Origin: Burkholderiales bacterium
GTDB taxonomy: Bacteria > Pseudomonadota > Gammaproteobacteria > Burkholderiales > SG8-41
NCBI GenBank assembly: GCA_019634975.1
Contig: JAHCAI010000007.1
Coordinates: forward strand, 112,271-176,270
Direction of reading: 5' to 3'
Length of the DNA: 64,000 nt
Shown piece after piece: positions 54,217 through 64,000 of this stretch. How positions within the stretch are numbered: the first letter of the stretch is position 1; each line of letters starts with the position of its first letter. The notes beneath the pieces were generated by a model. That model was not told where the DNA came from and ran no database searches. It saw nothing but the letters and a program-made list of their open reading frames with translations. The translations under genes and the position numbers were made by a program.

Positions 54217-56112
54217 ATGACGCAATTCCCTGAAAAATTTGACGTTATCGTCATTGGTGGTGGCCATGCCGGCAGCGAAGCCGCGCTCGCCAGCGCGCGC
54301 ATGGGTTGCCGCACGCTGCTGTTGACCCACAGCATCGAGACGCTGGGCCAGATGTCCTGCAATCCTTCGATCGGCGGCATCGGCAAAGGCCACCTGGTCA
54401 AGGAAGTCGACGCCTTGGGCGGGGCGATGGCAGCCGCCACCGACGAGGCCGGCATCCAGTTCCGCATTCTCAATTCGCGCAAGGGCCCGGCGGTGCGTGC
54501 GACCCGTGCCCAGGCCGATCGCGTCCTGTATCGCCAGGCCATCCGCAGCCGCATCGAAAACCAGCCGAATCTGAGCGTATTCCAGCAGGCGGTCGACGAC
54601 CTGATCGTGCAAGGCGACCGGGTAAGCGGCGTGGTGACCCAGATCGGCCTGCGTTTCGAGGCACGAGCCGTGGTGCTGACTGCGGGCACCTTCCTGTCCG
54701 GCCTGATCCACGTCGGCCTGCAGAATTACCAGGGTGGCCGCGCCGGCGATCCGCCTTCGGTCAGCCTGGCGGCGCGCTTGCGTGAACTGAAACTGCCGGT
54801 AGGGCGCCTGAAAACCGGCACGCCGCCGCGGATCGATGGCCGCAGTATCGACTTCAGTGTCATGGCCGAGCAGCCCGGCGACGATCCGGCGCCGGTGTTT
54901 TCCTTCCTCGGGCGGCGCGAGCAGCATCCGCGCCAGCTGCCGTGCTGGATCACCCATACCAATGAGCGCACCCACGAGGCGATCCGCGGCGGGCTCGACC
55001 GCTCGCCGATGTTCACCGGCGTCATCGAGGGCGTGGGGCCGCGTTACTGTCCGTCGATCGAAGACAAGATCCACCGTTTTGCCGACAAGGCATCGCACCA
55101 GATTTTCCTCGAGCCCGAGGGCCTGACGGTGCACGAGTATTACCCCAACGGCATTTCCACCAGCCTGCCTTTTGATGTGCAGCTGGCGGTGGTGCGCTCG
55201 ATCCGGGGGCTGGAGCGGGCGCACATCACCCGGCCCGGCTATGCGATCGAATACGATTATTTCGATCCACGCGGGCTCAAGGCGACGCTGGAGACCCGGG
55301 CGATCGGCGGCCTGTTTTTTGCCGGCCAGATCAACGGCACCACCGGTTACGAGGAAGCCGCAGCACAAGGTCTGCTGGCGGGTATCAATGCCGGCTTGCA
55401 GGTCAGTGGGCGTGACGCCTGGTCGCCGACCCGCGACCAGGCCTACCTCGGCGTGCTGGTCGACGACCTGATCACCCGTGGCGTGTCCGAGCCCTATCGC
55501 ATGTTCACCAGCCGCGCCGAATACCGGCTGTCCCTGCGCGAGGACAATGCCGATCTGCGTCTGACCGAAATCGGCCGCCGTCTCGGCGTCGTCGACGACC
55601 GGCGCTGGGAAACCTTCGAACGCAAGCGCGAAGCGATTGCCCGCGAGCAGGAACGGCTGAAATCGACCTGGGTCAATCCCCGGCAGCTGACAGAACAGCA
55701 AGCGATTGATTTTATTGGTAAAAATATAGAACGTGAGTATTCACTGTCGGATCTGCTGCGGCGTCCGGAAGTAAGTTATGCGAGCCTGATGGCTTTGCCC
55801 GGTGCTGGTCCCGGCGTCGACGATCCGCAGGTTGCGGAGCAGGTGGAAATCCAGGCCAAGTATCAAGGCTATATCGAACGTCAGCGCGCCGAGATCGAGC
55901 ACCGTGCCCAGCAGGACGCGTTGCGCCTGCCGGATGACCTCGACTACAGCCAGATACGCGGACTGTCGATCGAGGTCCAGCAGAAACTGAACCGCGCCCG
56001 GCCGGAAACCGTCGGCCAGGCTTCGCGCATTTCCGGTGTAACCCCGGCGGCGATCTCGGTACTGCTGGTGCATCTCAAACGCATTTCCGCCGTCCTTCAG
56101 AAAAGCGCATGA
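54217..56112 (+). CDS. mnmG: tRNA uridine-5-carboxymethylaminomethyl modification enzyme MnmG (GidA)
   Basis: 631 aa from ATG 54217 ([30 protein letters not shown]). FAD-binding GGGHAGSE, then [43 protein letters not shown] and [37 protein letters not shown] motifs, and the C-terminal helical domain that binds MnmE. The gene overlaps rsmG by 4 bases (ATGA). A 40-base stretch coding for [14 protein letters not shown] (around 55703-55745) is AT-rich and contains the recurring 12-mer TTGATTTTATTG. Confidence 0.97.
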   Translation: MTQFPEKFDVIVIGGGHAGSEAALASARMGCRTLLLTHSIETLGQMSCNPSIGGIGKGHLVKEVDALGGAMAAATDEAGIQFRILNSRKGPAVRATRAQADRVLYRQAIRSRIENQPNLSVFQQAVDDLIVQGDRVSGVVTQIGLRFEARAVVLTAGTFLSGLIHVGLQNYQGGRAGDPPSVSLAARLRELKLPVGRLKTGTPPRIDGRSIDFSVMAEQPGDDPAPVFSFLGRREQHPRQLPCWITHTNERTHEAIRGGLDRSPMFTGVIEGVGPRYCPSIEDKIHRFADKASHQIFLEPEGLTVHEYYPNGISTSLPFDVQLAVVRSIRGLERAHITRPGYAIEYDYFDPRGLKATLETRAIGGLFFAGQINGTTGYEEAAAQGLLAGINAGLQVSGRDAWSPTRDQAYLGVLVDDLITRGVSEPYRMFTSRAEYRLSLREDNADLRLTEIGRRLGVVDDRRWETFERKREAIAREQERLKSTWVNPRQLTEQQAIDFIGKNIEREYSLSDLLRRPEVSYASLMALPGAGPGVDDPQVAEQVEIQAKYQGYIERQRAEIEHRAQQDALRLPDDLDYSQIRGLSIEVQQKLNRARPETVGQASRISGVTPAAISVLLVHLKRISAVLQKSA

Positions 56113-56741
56113 ATCTCGCGGACGCACTGGCCGCGGGCTCCCGGGCGCTCGGCTTGGACATCGCCGTGGCCGCGCAGCAGCGCATGCTCGATTACCTCGC
56201 GCTGATTGAAAAATGGAACAAGGCCTATAACCTGACCGCAGTGCGCGAGCCGCAGAAAATGCTGACGCATCACCTGCTCGATTCGCTGGCGGTGCTGCCG
56301 CACCTGCGCGGGCCGCGGGTGCTCGATGTTGGCACCGGCGCCGGACTGCCCGGGATTCCGCTGGCGCTGGCGCGTCCGGACTGGCAGTTCACGCTGCTCG
56401 ATTCCAGCCACAAGAAAACGACTTTTCTGCGCCAGGCGGTCATCGAGCTGCAACTCGACAACGTCGAGGTCGTCTGTGCGCGTGTTGAAACCTGGGATGC
56501 GCCGCAGCCCTTCGATACCGTGGTGTCGCGCGCCTTCTCGGATGTCGCGGAATTCATCGCCCTCGCCGGGCGCCTGTGTGCAAAGGACGGCGTCATGATC
56601 GCAATGAAGGGGGTTTATCCGCACGAGGAGCTGGCGCAGCTGCCGCAGGCATTTCGCCTCTGCAGCGTCGTCCCGCTGCAGGTGCCGGGCCTTGGTGCCG
56701 AGCGCCATGCCGCAGTGCTGCAACCGGCGGAGGCGGCATGA
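56109..56741 (+). CDS. rsmG: 16S rRNA (guanine-527-N7)-methyltransferase
   Basis: 210 aa. An N-terminal helical part with [40 protein letters not shown], then the SAM-binding [36 protein letters not shown] and VVSRAFSDV. Methylates G527 of 16S rRNA. Start ATG 56109 overlaps the mnmG stop and its own stop overlaps parA (both ATGA), so mnmG-rsmG-parA is tightly coupled. Confidence 0.97.
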   Translation: MNLADALAAGSRALGLDIAVAAQQRMLDYLALIEKWNKAYNLTAVREPQKMLTHHLLDSLAVLPHLRGPRVLDVGTGAGLPGIPLALARPDWQFTLLDSSHKKTTFLRQAVIELQLDNVEVVCARVETWDAPQPFDTVVSRAFSDVAEFIALAGRLCAKDGVMIAMKGVYPHEELAQLPQAFRLCSVVPLQVPGLGAERHAAVLQPAEAA

Positions 56742-57502
56742 CCCGCATCATCGCCATCACCAACCAGAAGGGCGGCGTCGGCAAGACCACCACCGGCGTC
56801 AACCTTGCGGCCAGTCTCGCGGCCACCCAGCGCCGCGTGCTGCTGGTGGACCTCGATCCGCAGGGCAATGCGACCATGGGCAGCGGCATCGACAAGCGCG
56901 CGCTGGACGCGACGGTGTACCAGGTTCTGCTGGGTGAAAAAACGGCGGCCGATGTGCGTCAGCGCGCGCCAGCCGGTTACGACGTGTTGCCCGCCAATCG
57001 CGAACTCGCCGGCGCCGAGGTCGAGCTGATCGAGATCGAACAGCGTGAAACGCGCTTGAAGGAGGCCCTGGCCGCTGTTTCCGCCGACTATGATTTCATC
57101 CTGATCGACTGTCCGCCGGCGTTGAACCTGTTGACGGTGAACGGGTTGACCGCGGCGCAGGCGGTGATGATCCCGATGCAATGCGAGTACTACGCGCTGG
57201 AGGGGTTGTCGGATCTTGTCGGCACCATCAAGCGCGTGCGCGCCCATCTCAATCCCGCGCTCGAAATCGAGGGTCTGCTGCGCACCATGTACGACCCGCG
57301 CAACACGCTGGCGCAACAGGTGTCGGCGCAGCTGCTGCAGCATTTCGGCGACAAGGTTTACCGCACGGTGATCCCGCGCAATGTGCGCCTGGCCGAAGCG
57401 CCCAGCCATGGACTGCCTGCGCTGGAATTTGACCGCAGCTCCAAGGGGGCGCAGGCCTATCTCGCGCTCGCAGGCGAAATGCTCAATCGCGCATCATCAT
57501 AA
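56738..57502 (+). CDS. parA: Chromosome-partitioning ATPase ParA (Soj)
   Basis: 254 aa. Deviant Walker A KGGVGKTTTGVNLAASLA at the start, VDLDPQGNATMGSG, DCPPALNLLTVNGLTAAQAVMIPMQCEYYALEGL, and MYDPRNTLAQQV. It binds DNA nonspecifically as an ATP dimer and drives segregation of ParB-parS complexes. Start ATG 56738 chosen because it gives the [14 protein letters not shown]-terminus and overlaps rsmG; the longer frame is not homologous. parB follows after 23 bases, in an AT-rich leader. Confidence 0.97.
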   Translation: MTRIIAITNQKGGVGKTTTGVNLAASLAATQRRVLLVDLDPQGNATMGSGIDKRALDATVYQVLLGEKTAADVRQRAPAGYDVLPANRELAGAEVELIEIEQRETRLKEALAAVSADYDFILIDCPPALNLLTVNGLTAAQAVMIPMQCEYYALEGLSDLVGTIKRVRAHLNPALEIEGLLRTMYDPRNTLAQQVSAQLLQHFGDKVYRTVIPRNVRLAEAPSHGLPALEFDRSSKGAQAYLALAGEMLNRASS

Positions 57503-57525
57503 GTATTTGTTTATAAAGGATTTTT

Positions 57526-58386
57526 ATGGTCAAGCCAAAAGGACTTGGGCGCGGCCTCGATGCCTTGTTGGGTGGTGGTGACCACGCACCCGCGCGTGCT
57601 GCAGCCGGCGATACCGTGACCACGCTGCCGGTCACCGCGCTGCAGCCGGGCAAATACCAGCCCCGCACGCGCATGGACCAGGAGGCGCTCGATGCGCTGG
57701 CGGCCTCGATCAAGGCGCAGGGCGTGATGCAGCCCATCATGGTACGCCCCGTCGGCGATGGCAAGCACGAAATCATTGCCGGCGAGCGGCGCTGGCGGGC
57801 CGCGCGCATCGCCGGACTGTCCACCGTGCCGGTGCTGGTGCGTGCCGTCCCCGATCAGCAGGCGCTGGCCGTTGCGCTGATCGAGAACATCCAGCGCGAG
57901 GATCTGAATGCGCTGGAGGAGGCGGTCGGCATTGAGCGCCTGATCAAGGAGTTCGCGCTGACGCATCAGGCCGTGGCCGAGGCCATCGGCAAGTCGCGTG
58001 CCGCAGTGAGCAATCTCCTGCGCCTGCTGGAACTGGCGCCGCCGGTGAAAACCCTGCTCGCCGAGGGCCGCATCGAAATGGGTCATGCCCGCGCGCTGCT
58101 GGCGCTGCCGGTGGAACGTCAGATCGCCCTGGCGCGTGAGGCTGCGGAGGCCGGCTGGTCGGTGCGGGAGGTCGAGCGCCGCGTCGGTGTCGCCGTGACC
58201 GCGCCGAAGGCGGGGCGGCGGTCCGTCCGCCAGGACCGCGACGTTGCACGGCTGGAAGAAGAGGTTTCAGCCCGCCTGGGTACGCCGGTGAACATCCGCA
58301 CAGGGTCTCGCAAGGGCAGTGGCAAGGTGGTCATCGCCTACCGCTCGCTGGACCAGCTCGATGCCCTGCTGGCGAAACTCCGGTGA
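57526..58386 (+). CDS. parB: Chromosome-partitioning protein ParB (Spo0J)
   Basis: 286 aa. The N-terminal GLGRGLDALLG is the ParA-interacting end. The ParB/CTPase domain has PGKYQPRTRMDQEALDALAASIKAQGVMQPI and the CTP box GERRWRAARIAG. The ENIQREDLNALEEA segment leads to a helix-turn-helix (THQAVAEAIGKSRAAVSNLLRLLELAPPVK) that reads parS. The last 50 residues are the dimerisation domain. It should load on the two parS sites at 54061-54123, 3.4 kb upstream. Confidence 0.97.
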   Translation: MVKPKGLGRGLDALLGGGDHAPARAAAGDTVTTLPVTALQPGKYQPRTRMDQEALDALAASIKAQGVMQPIMVRPVGDGKHEIIAGERRWRAARIAGLSTVPVLVRAVPDQQALAVALIENIQREDLNALEEAVGIERLIKEFALTHQAVAEAIGKSRAAVSNLLRLLELAPPVKTLLAEGRIEMGHARALLALPVERQIALAREAAEAGWSVREVERRVGVAVTAPKAGRRSVRQDRDVARLEEEVSARLGTPVNIRTGSRKGSGKVVIAYRSLDQLDALLAKLR

Positions 58387-58543
58387 CTCGTGACTCGTCG
58401 TCAAATCAAAATTGACGCATTTGAAGTGTGCGCTGTAAAATTGAAAGGTTTCGGATCCCGAATATTGCGCTGCGTCAGGGGCGGTTGACCGAGACGCCGG
58501 CCGCGCGGGATTGCGGCGCTGCGCAAGTCCGAGGGGTAAAGGC

Positions 58544-58891
58544 ATGACGGCCCTCGCCGTTGCCGGTTTGCAGCTGGTGCTGGCGCTGATCGCGGCCCTG
58601 ATTGGGTGGCTGATTGCCGGTACGGGAATGGCGCAGTCGGTGGTGGCGGGCGGCAGTTGCGCCCTTGCCGGAACGCTGGCCTATGCAGCCTGCCAGCGCG
58701 GGGTTCCCGGCGGCAGTGCGGCGCGACTGATGTGGGGACATCTGCTGGGCGAAATGGCCAAGATCGTGGTGACGCTGGCCCTGCTGGCCTGGGTGATTGT
58801 CTCGGATCCCGCCGGTGCGCCAGCGAGCCTGGCGGGTTTCGGGGTGGCGCTGCTGGCGTATCCGGCAGCGATTTTTTGGTTGAACAAGTAA
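58544..58891 (+). CDS. atpI: ATP synthase accessory protein AtpI
   Basis: 115 aa with four hydrophobic helices (about 4-24, 30-49, 64-84, 90-110). Start ATG 58544 has GAGGGG upstream. Sequence is weakly conserved, as usual for AtpI, but size, topology (GQLVLALIAALIGWLIAG-like first helix) and position directly before atpB identify it. It assists c-ring assembly. It opens the F0F1 operon; the 157-base gap after parB (58387-58543) probably contains the operon promoter. Confidence 0.85.
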   Translation: MTALAVAGLQLVLALIAALIGWLIAGTGMAQSVVAGGSCALAGTLAYAACQRGVPGGSAARLMWGHLLGEMAKIVVTLALLAWVIVSDPAGAPASLAGFGVALLAYPAAIFWLNK

Positions 58892-59725
<834 letters not shown>

Positions 59726-59741
59726 AGCGAACCCGTTTTAA

Positions 59742-60053
<312 letters not shown>

Positions 60054-60077
60054 TTTTTTTCCCGACAGGGGCACAGC

Positions 60078-60548
60078 ATGAATATCAACGCCACCCTGTT
60101 CGTCCAGGCACTGTCGTTTGCGGCACTGATCTGGTTCACGGTCCGTTTCGTGTGGCCGATGATCACCGATGCAATGGACGAACGCACCAAGCGCATCGCC
60201 GATGGCCTGGCTGCAGCCGAAGCCGGCAAGCAGTCGCTGGAGCGCTCGGCGAAGCAGGCTGACGAGGCGATCGCCCAGGCCCGCGGCCGGGCCGCCGACA
60301 TCGTCGCCCAGGCGGAAAAACGCGCCAGCCAGATGATCGAGGAGGCCAAGGCCTCGGCGAAAACCGAGGGTGAACGCCTCGTTGCCGGCGCCAGGGCTGA
60401 AATCGAGCAGGAGGTTGCGCGTGCCCGGGAAGCGCTGCGCAGCCAGGTTGCGGCATTGGCCGTGGCCGGTGCCGAACAGATCCTCAGGCGCGAAGTCGAT
60501 GCCAAGGCCCATGCCGACCTGATTGCCGCCGTGCAGAAACAGCTCTGA
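60078..60548 (+). CDS. atpF: F0F1 ATP synthase subunit b
   Basis: 156 aa. One N-terminal membrane helix ([22 protein letters not shown]) is followed by a long charged coiled coil (about 30-145, for example [34 protein letters not shown]). It forms the peripheral stalk as a dimer and holds delta and alpha. It starts 24 bases after atpE and ends just before atpH. Confidence 0.97.
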   Translation: MNINATLFVQALSFAALIWFTVRFVWPMITDAMDERTKRIADGLAAAEAGKQSLERSAKQADEAIAQARGRAADIVAQAEKRASQMIEEAKASAKTEGERLVAGARAEIEQEVARAREALRSQVAALAVAGAEQILRREVDAKAHADLIAAVQKQL

Positions 60549-60552
60549 TCCC

Positions 60553-61089
60553 ATGGCCGAACCCGTCACCATCGCCCGTCCCTACGCTGAAGCCGCGTTC
60601 AGGCTCGCCCGCGAGCAGAATGCACTGCCGGCCTGGTCGGACGCGCTGGATCTGATCGCTGCAGTGGTCGCCGACCCGCAGATGGCGGCGCTGATCGGCG
60701 CACCGCAGGTCGGCACCGCGCAGGTCGAAAGCATCATCATCGGCGCGATCGGCAAGCAGTTGTCCGGCGAAGCGCGCAATTTCGTGCAGGTGCTGGCGCA
60801 GAACCGCCGGCTTCCCCTGATGCCGCAGATCGTCGAGCTGTTCGGAGCGCTGCGCCGCGAACACGAGGGCGCGATGGAGGCGACCGTGGTATCCGCACTG
60901 CCGGTGGACGATGCCCAGCTGAAAACGCTGCTTGCCGCGCTGGAAAAAAAATACGGCCGCAAGATCACGGCCAAAGTCGAACTCGATCCGCAACTCATCG
61001 GCGGCCTGAAGATCATGGTCGGCGACAAAGTCATCGATGCAACGGTGCGCGGCAGGCTGGATGCCATGGCCGCCGCGCTGACCCACTAG
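60553..61089 (+). CDS. atpH: F0F1 ATP synthase subunit delta
   Basis: 178 aa from ATG 60553 ([30 protein letters not shown]), the standard N-terminus; the frame is open to 60523 but overlaps atpF. The C-terminal signature is [28 protein letters not shown]. It connects the peripheral stalk to the alpha3beta3 head. Four bases separate it from atpF and ten from atpA. Confidence 0.97.
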   Translation: MAEPVTIARPYAEAAFRLAREQNALPAWSDALDLIAAVVADPQMAALIGAPQVGTAQVESIIIGAIGKQLSGEARNFVQVLAQNRRLPLMPQIVELFGALRREHEGAMEATVVSALPVDDAQLKTLLAALEKKYGRKITAKVELDPQLIGGLKIMVGDKVIDATVRGRLDAMAAALTH

Positions 61090-61099
61090 GAGCAACACC

Positions 61100-62641
<1,542 letters not shown>

Positions 62642-62692
62642 GTCGAGTCCCCAGCCTGATTAAATAATCGTTTAAAAACAAATACTTACGAC

Positions 62693-63556
62693 ATGCCCGG
62701 TTCGAAGGAAATCCGCACCAAGATCAAGAGCGTGCAAAACACGCGCAAGATCACCAAGGCGATGGAAATGGTCGCGGCCTCGAAAATGCGCCGCGCGCAG
62801 GAGCGCATGCGCACCGCACGCCCGTACAGCGAGAAGATCCGCAACGTCGCGGCCAACATCAGCCACGCCAATCCGGAGTACCGCCATCCCTTCCTCGTGG
62901 ACCGCGATTCGGTGAAGCGCGTGGGCATCATTGTCGTCACCACCGACAAGGGCCTCTGCGGCGGCCTCAACACCAACGCGCTGCGGCTGGCGCTGAACAA
63001 GATCAAGGAACTCGAGGCGCAGGGCGAGGAAGTCGAAGTCTGCGCGATCGGCAACAAGGGCCTCGGTTTCATGCAGCGCCTGGGCGCGAAGGTCGTGTCC
63101 CAGGTCACCGGGCTCGGCGACAAGCCGCACATGGAAAAGCTGATCGGCGCGGTCAAGGTGATGCTCGACGGCTACACCCGGGACCGCTTCGACCGCCTGC
63201 TGATCATCTATACCAAGTTCGTCAACACGATGAAGCAGGAGCCGGTGGTCGAGCAGCTGCTGCCGCTGTCCGGCGATGCGCTGGGCGCACCGGAGAGTTC
63301 CTGGGACTACATCTACGAACCGGATGCGCAGACGGTGCTGGACCAGCTGCTGACCCGCTACATCGAGGCGCTGATCTACCAGGCGGTGGCGGAAAACATG
63401 GCTTCGGAACAGTCGGCACGGATGGTCGCGATGAAGGCCGCTTCAGACAACGCGGCCAACGTGATCGACGAGTTGACGCTGATTTACAACAAGTCGCGGC
63501 AGGCCTCCATCACCAAGGAGCTGTCGGAGATCGTCGGCGGTGCCGCCGCGGTCTGA
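62693..63556 (+). CDS. atpG: F0F1 ATP synthase subunit gamma
   Basis: 287 aa. N-terminal helix [37 protein letters not shown] and the C-terminal helix [45 protein letters not shown], which together form the rotor shaft. [15 protein letters not shown] is a family-wide motif. It starts at ATG 62693 after a leader that is unusually AT-rich for this chromosome. Confidence 0.98.
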   Translation: MPGSKEIRTKIKSVQNTRKITKAMEMVAASKMRRAQERMRTARPYSEKIRNVAANISHANPEYRHPFLVDRDSVKRVGIIVVTTDKGLCGGLNTNALRLALNKIKELEAQGEEVEVCAIGNKGLGFMQRLGAKVVSQVTGLGDKPHMEKLIGAVKVMLDGYTRDRFDRLLIIYTKFVNTMKQEPVVEQLLPLSGDALGAPESSWDYIYEPDAQTVLDQLLTRYIEALIYQAVAENMASEQSARMVAMKAASDNAANVIDELTLIYNKSRQASITKELSEIVGGAAAV

Positions 63557-63589
63557 TTGATTGCAGAATTTTCTATCCAGGAATTGACC

Positions 63590-64000
63590 ATGAGCCAGGG
63601 AAAAATCGTTCAGTGTATCGGCGCGGTGATCGACGTCGAATTTCCGCGCGACCAGATGCCGCGCGTCTATGACGCGCTGAAAATGGAAGGCAGCGAGCTG
63701 ACGCTCGAAGTGCAGCAGCAGCTGGGCGACGGCATCGTGCGCACGATCGCGCTGGGCTCCTCGGACGGACTGCGCCGCGGCATGATGGTGTCGAACACCG
63801 GCGCGCCGATCTCGGTGCCGGTGGGTCCGGCGACGCTGGGACGGATCATGGACGTGCTCGGCCGCCCGATCGACGAGGTGGGCCCGATCAAGGCCGAGAA
63901 GACCATGTCGATCCACCAGAAGGCGCCGACCTTCGAGGAGCTTTCGCCCTCGACCGACCTGCTGGAAACCGGCATCAAGGTGATTGACCTGGTCTGTCCC
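63590..64000 (+). CDS. atpD: F0F1 ATP synthase subunit beta, N-terminal part (runs off the window)
   Basis: 137 codons visible from ATG 63590. [31 protein letters not shown], then [47 protein letters not shown], is the typical beta-barrel domain. The P-loop lies beyond the end. Catalytic subunit of F1. It follows atpG by 33 bases; atpC is expected next. Confidence 0.97.
   Translation, partial: MSQGKIVQCIGAVIDVEFPRDQMPRVYDALKMEGSELTLEVQQQLGDGIVRTIALGSSDGLRRGMMVSNTGAPISVPVGPATLGRIMDVLGRPIDEVGPIKAEKTMSIHQKAPTFEELSPSTDLLETGIKVIDLVCP

Noticed and set aside
58387..58543. Possible small gene or RNA between parB and atpI
   Set aside because: No frame or stable fold stood out; most likely only the atp promoter region.

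Overview
The window is GC-rich, densely packed chromosome from a betaproteobacterium, most likely Burkholderiales-like. This is inferred from the gene order gyrB-dnaN-dnaA / rpmH-rnpA-yidC-mnmE-mnmG-rsmG-parA-parB-atpIBEFHAGD, from the def-fmt-rsmB-DUF4390-ntrY-ntrX block, and from two Bug/TctC periplasmic binding proteins. The right half (about 39.5-64 kb) is the replication-origin neighbourhood. dnaA, dnaN and gyrB run leftwards. rpmH, rnpA, yidC, mnmE, mnmG, rsmG, parA, parB and the F0F1 ATP synthase operon run rightwards. Two parS-type sites lie between mnmE and mnmG.

0-7.3 kb holds housekeeping and small accessory genes: end of thiD, thiE, hemL, a pseudouridine synthase, two tandem exported paralogues of unknown function, a phosphonatase-like HAD enzyme, a DUF3147 membrane protein, an SDR and a DUF3565 protein. 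7.3-9.5 kb is a complete small integron: an IntI tyrosine recombinase with a LexA (SOS) box over its start codon, an attI site resembling attI1, and two gene cassettes with their own attC sites and unknown products. It reads leftwards from intI and ends against the DUF3565 gene.

9.5-16.2 kb has an LpxR-type lipid A deacylase, an enolase-superfamily enzyme, and two paralogous biotin-type carboxyltransferases that flank a Bug binding protein; no biotin carboxylase or biotin carrier is present. 16.3-19.1 kb is an AT-richer island. It contains a decayed toxin-antitoxin locus and a three-gene operon of unknown function built on a TIGR04255-family protein. 19.1-24.9 kb is a six-gene catabolic operon: amidohydrolase, cupin, two-subunit aconitase X, Bug protein and acyl-CoA dehydrogenase.

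25-33.2 kb carries a CobW-type GTPase and a central-carbon cluster tkt-gap-pgk-pyk-fba with a class I aldolase. 33.3-40 kb is ntrX-ntrY-DUF4390-rsmB-fmt-def. The NtrX regulator has lost the ATPase motifs of its AAA+ domain. 40-45 kb is a LysM protein, dprA and topB, followed by the origin region.

The main candidates for novelty are the TIGR04255 operon, the SOS-controlled integron with its orphan cassettes, the AcnX operon, the tandem three-cysteine exported proteins, and short AT-rich motifs that recur in intergenic gaps and inside otherwise GC-rich essential genes. No tRNA, rRNA or CRISPR array was seen. All family assignments come from reading motifs; no database search was run.
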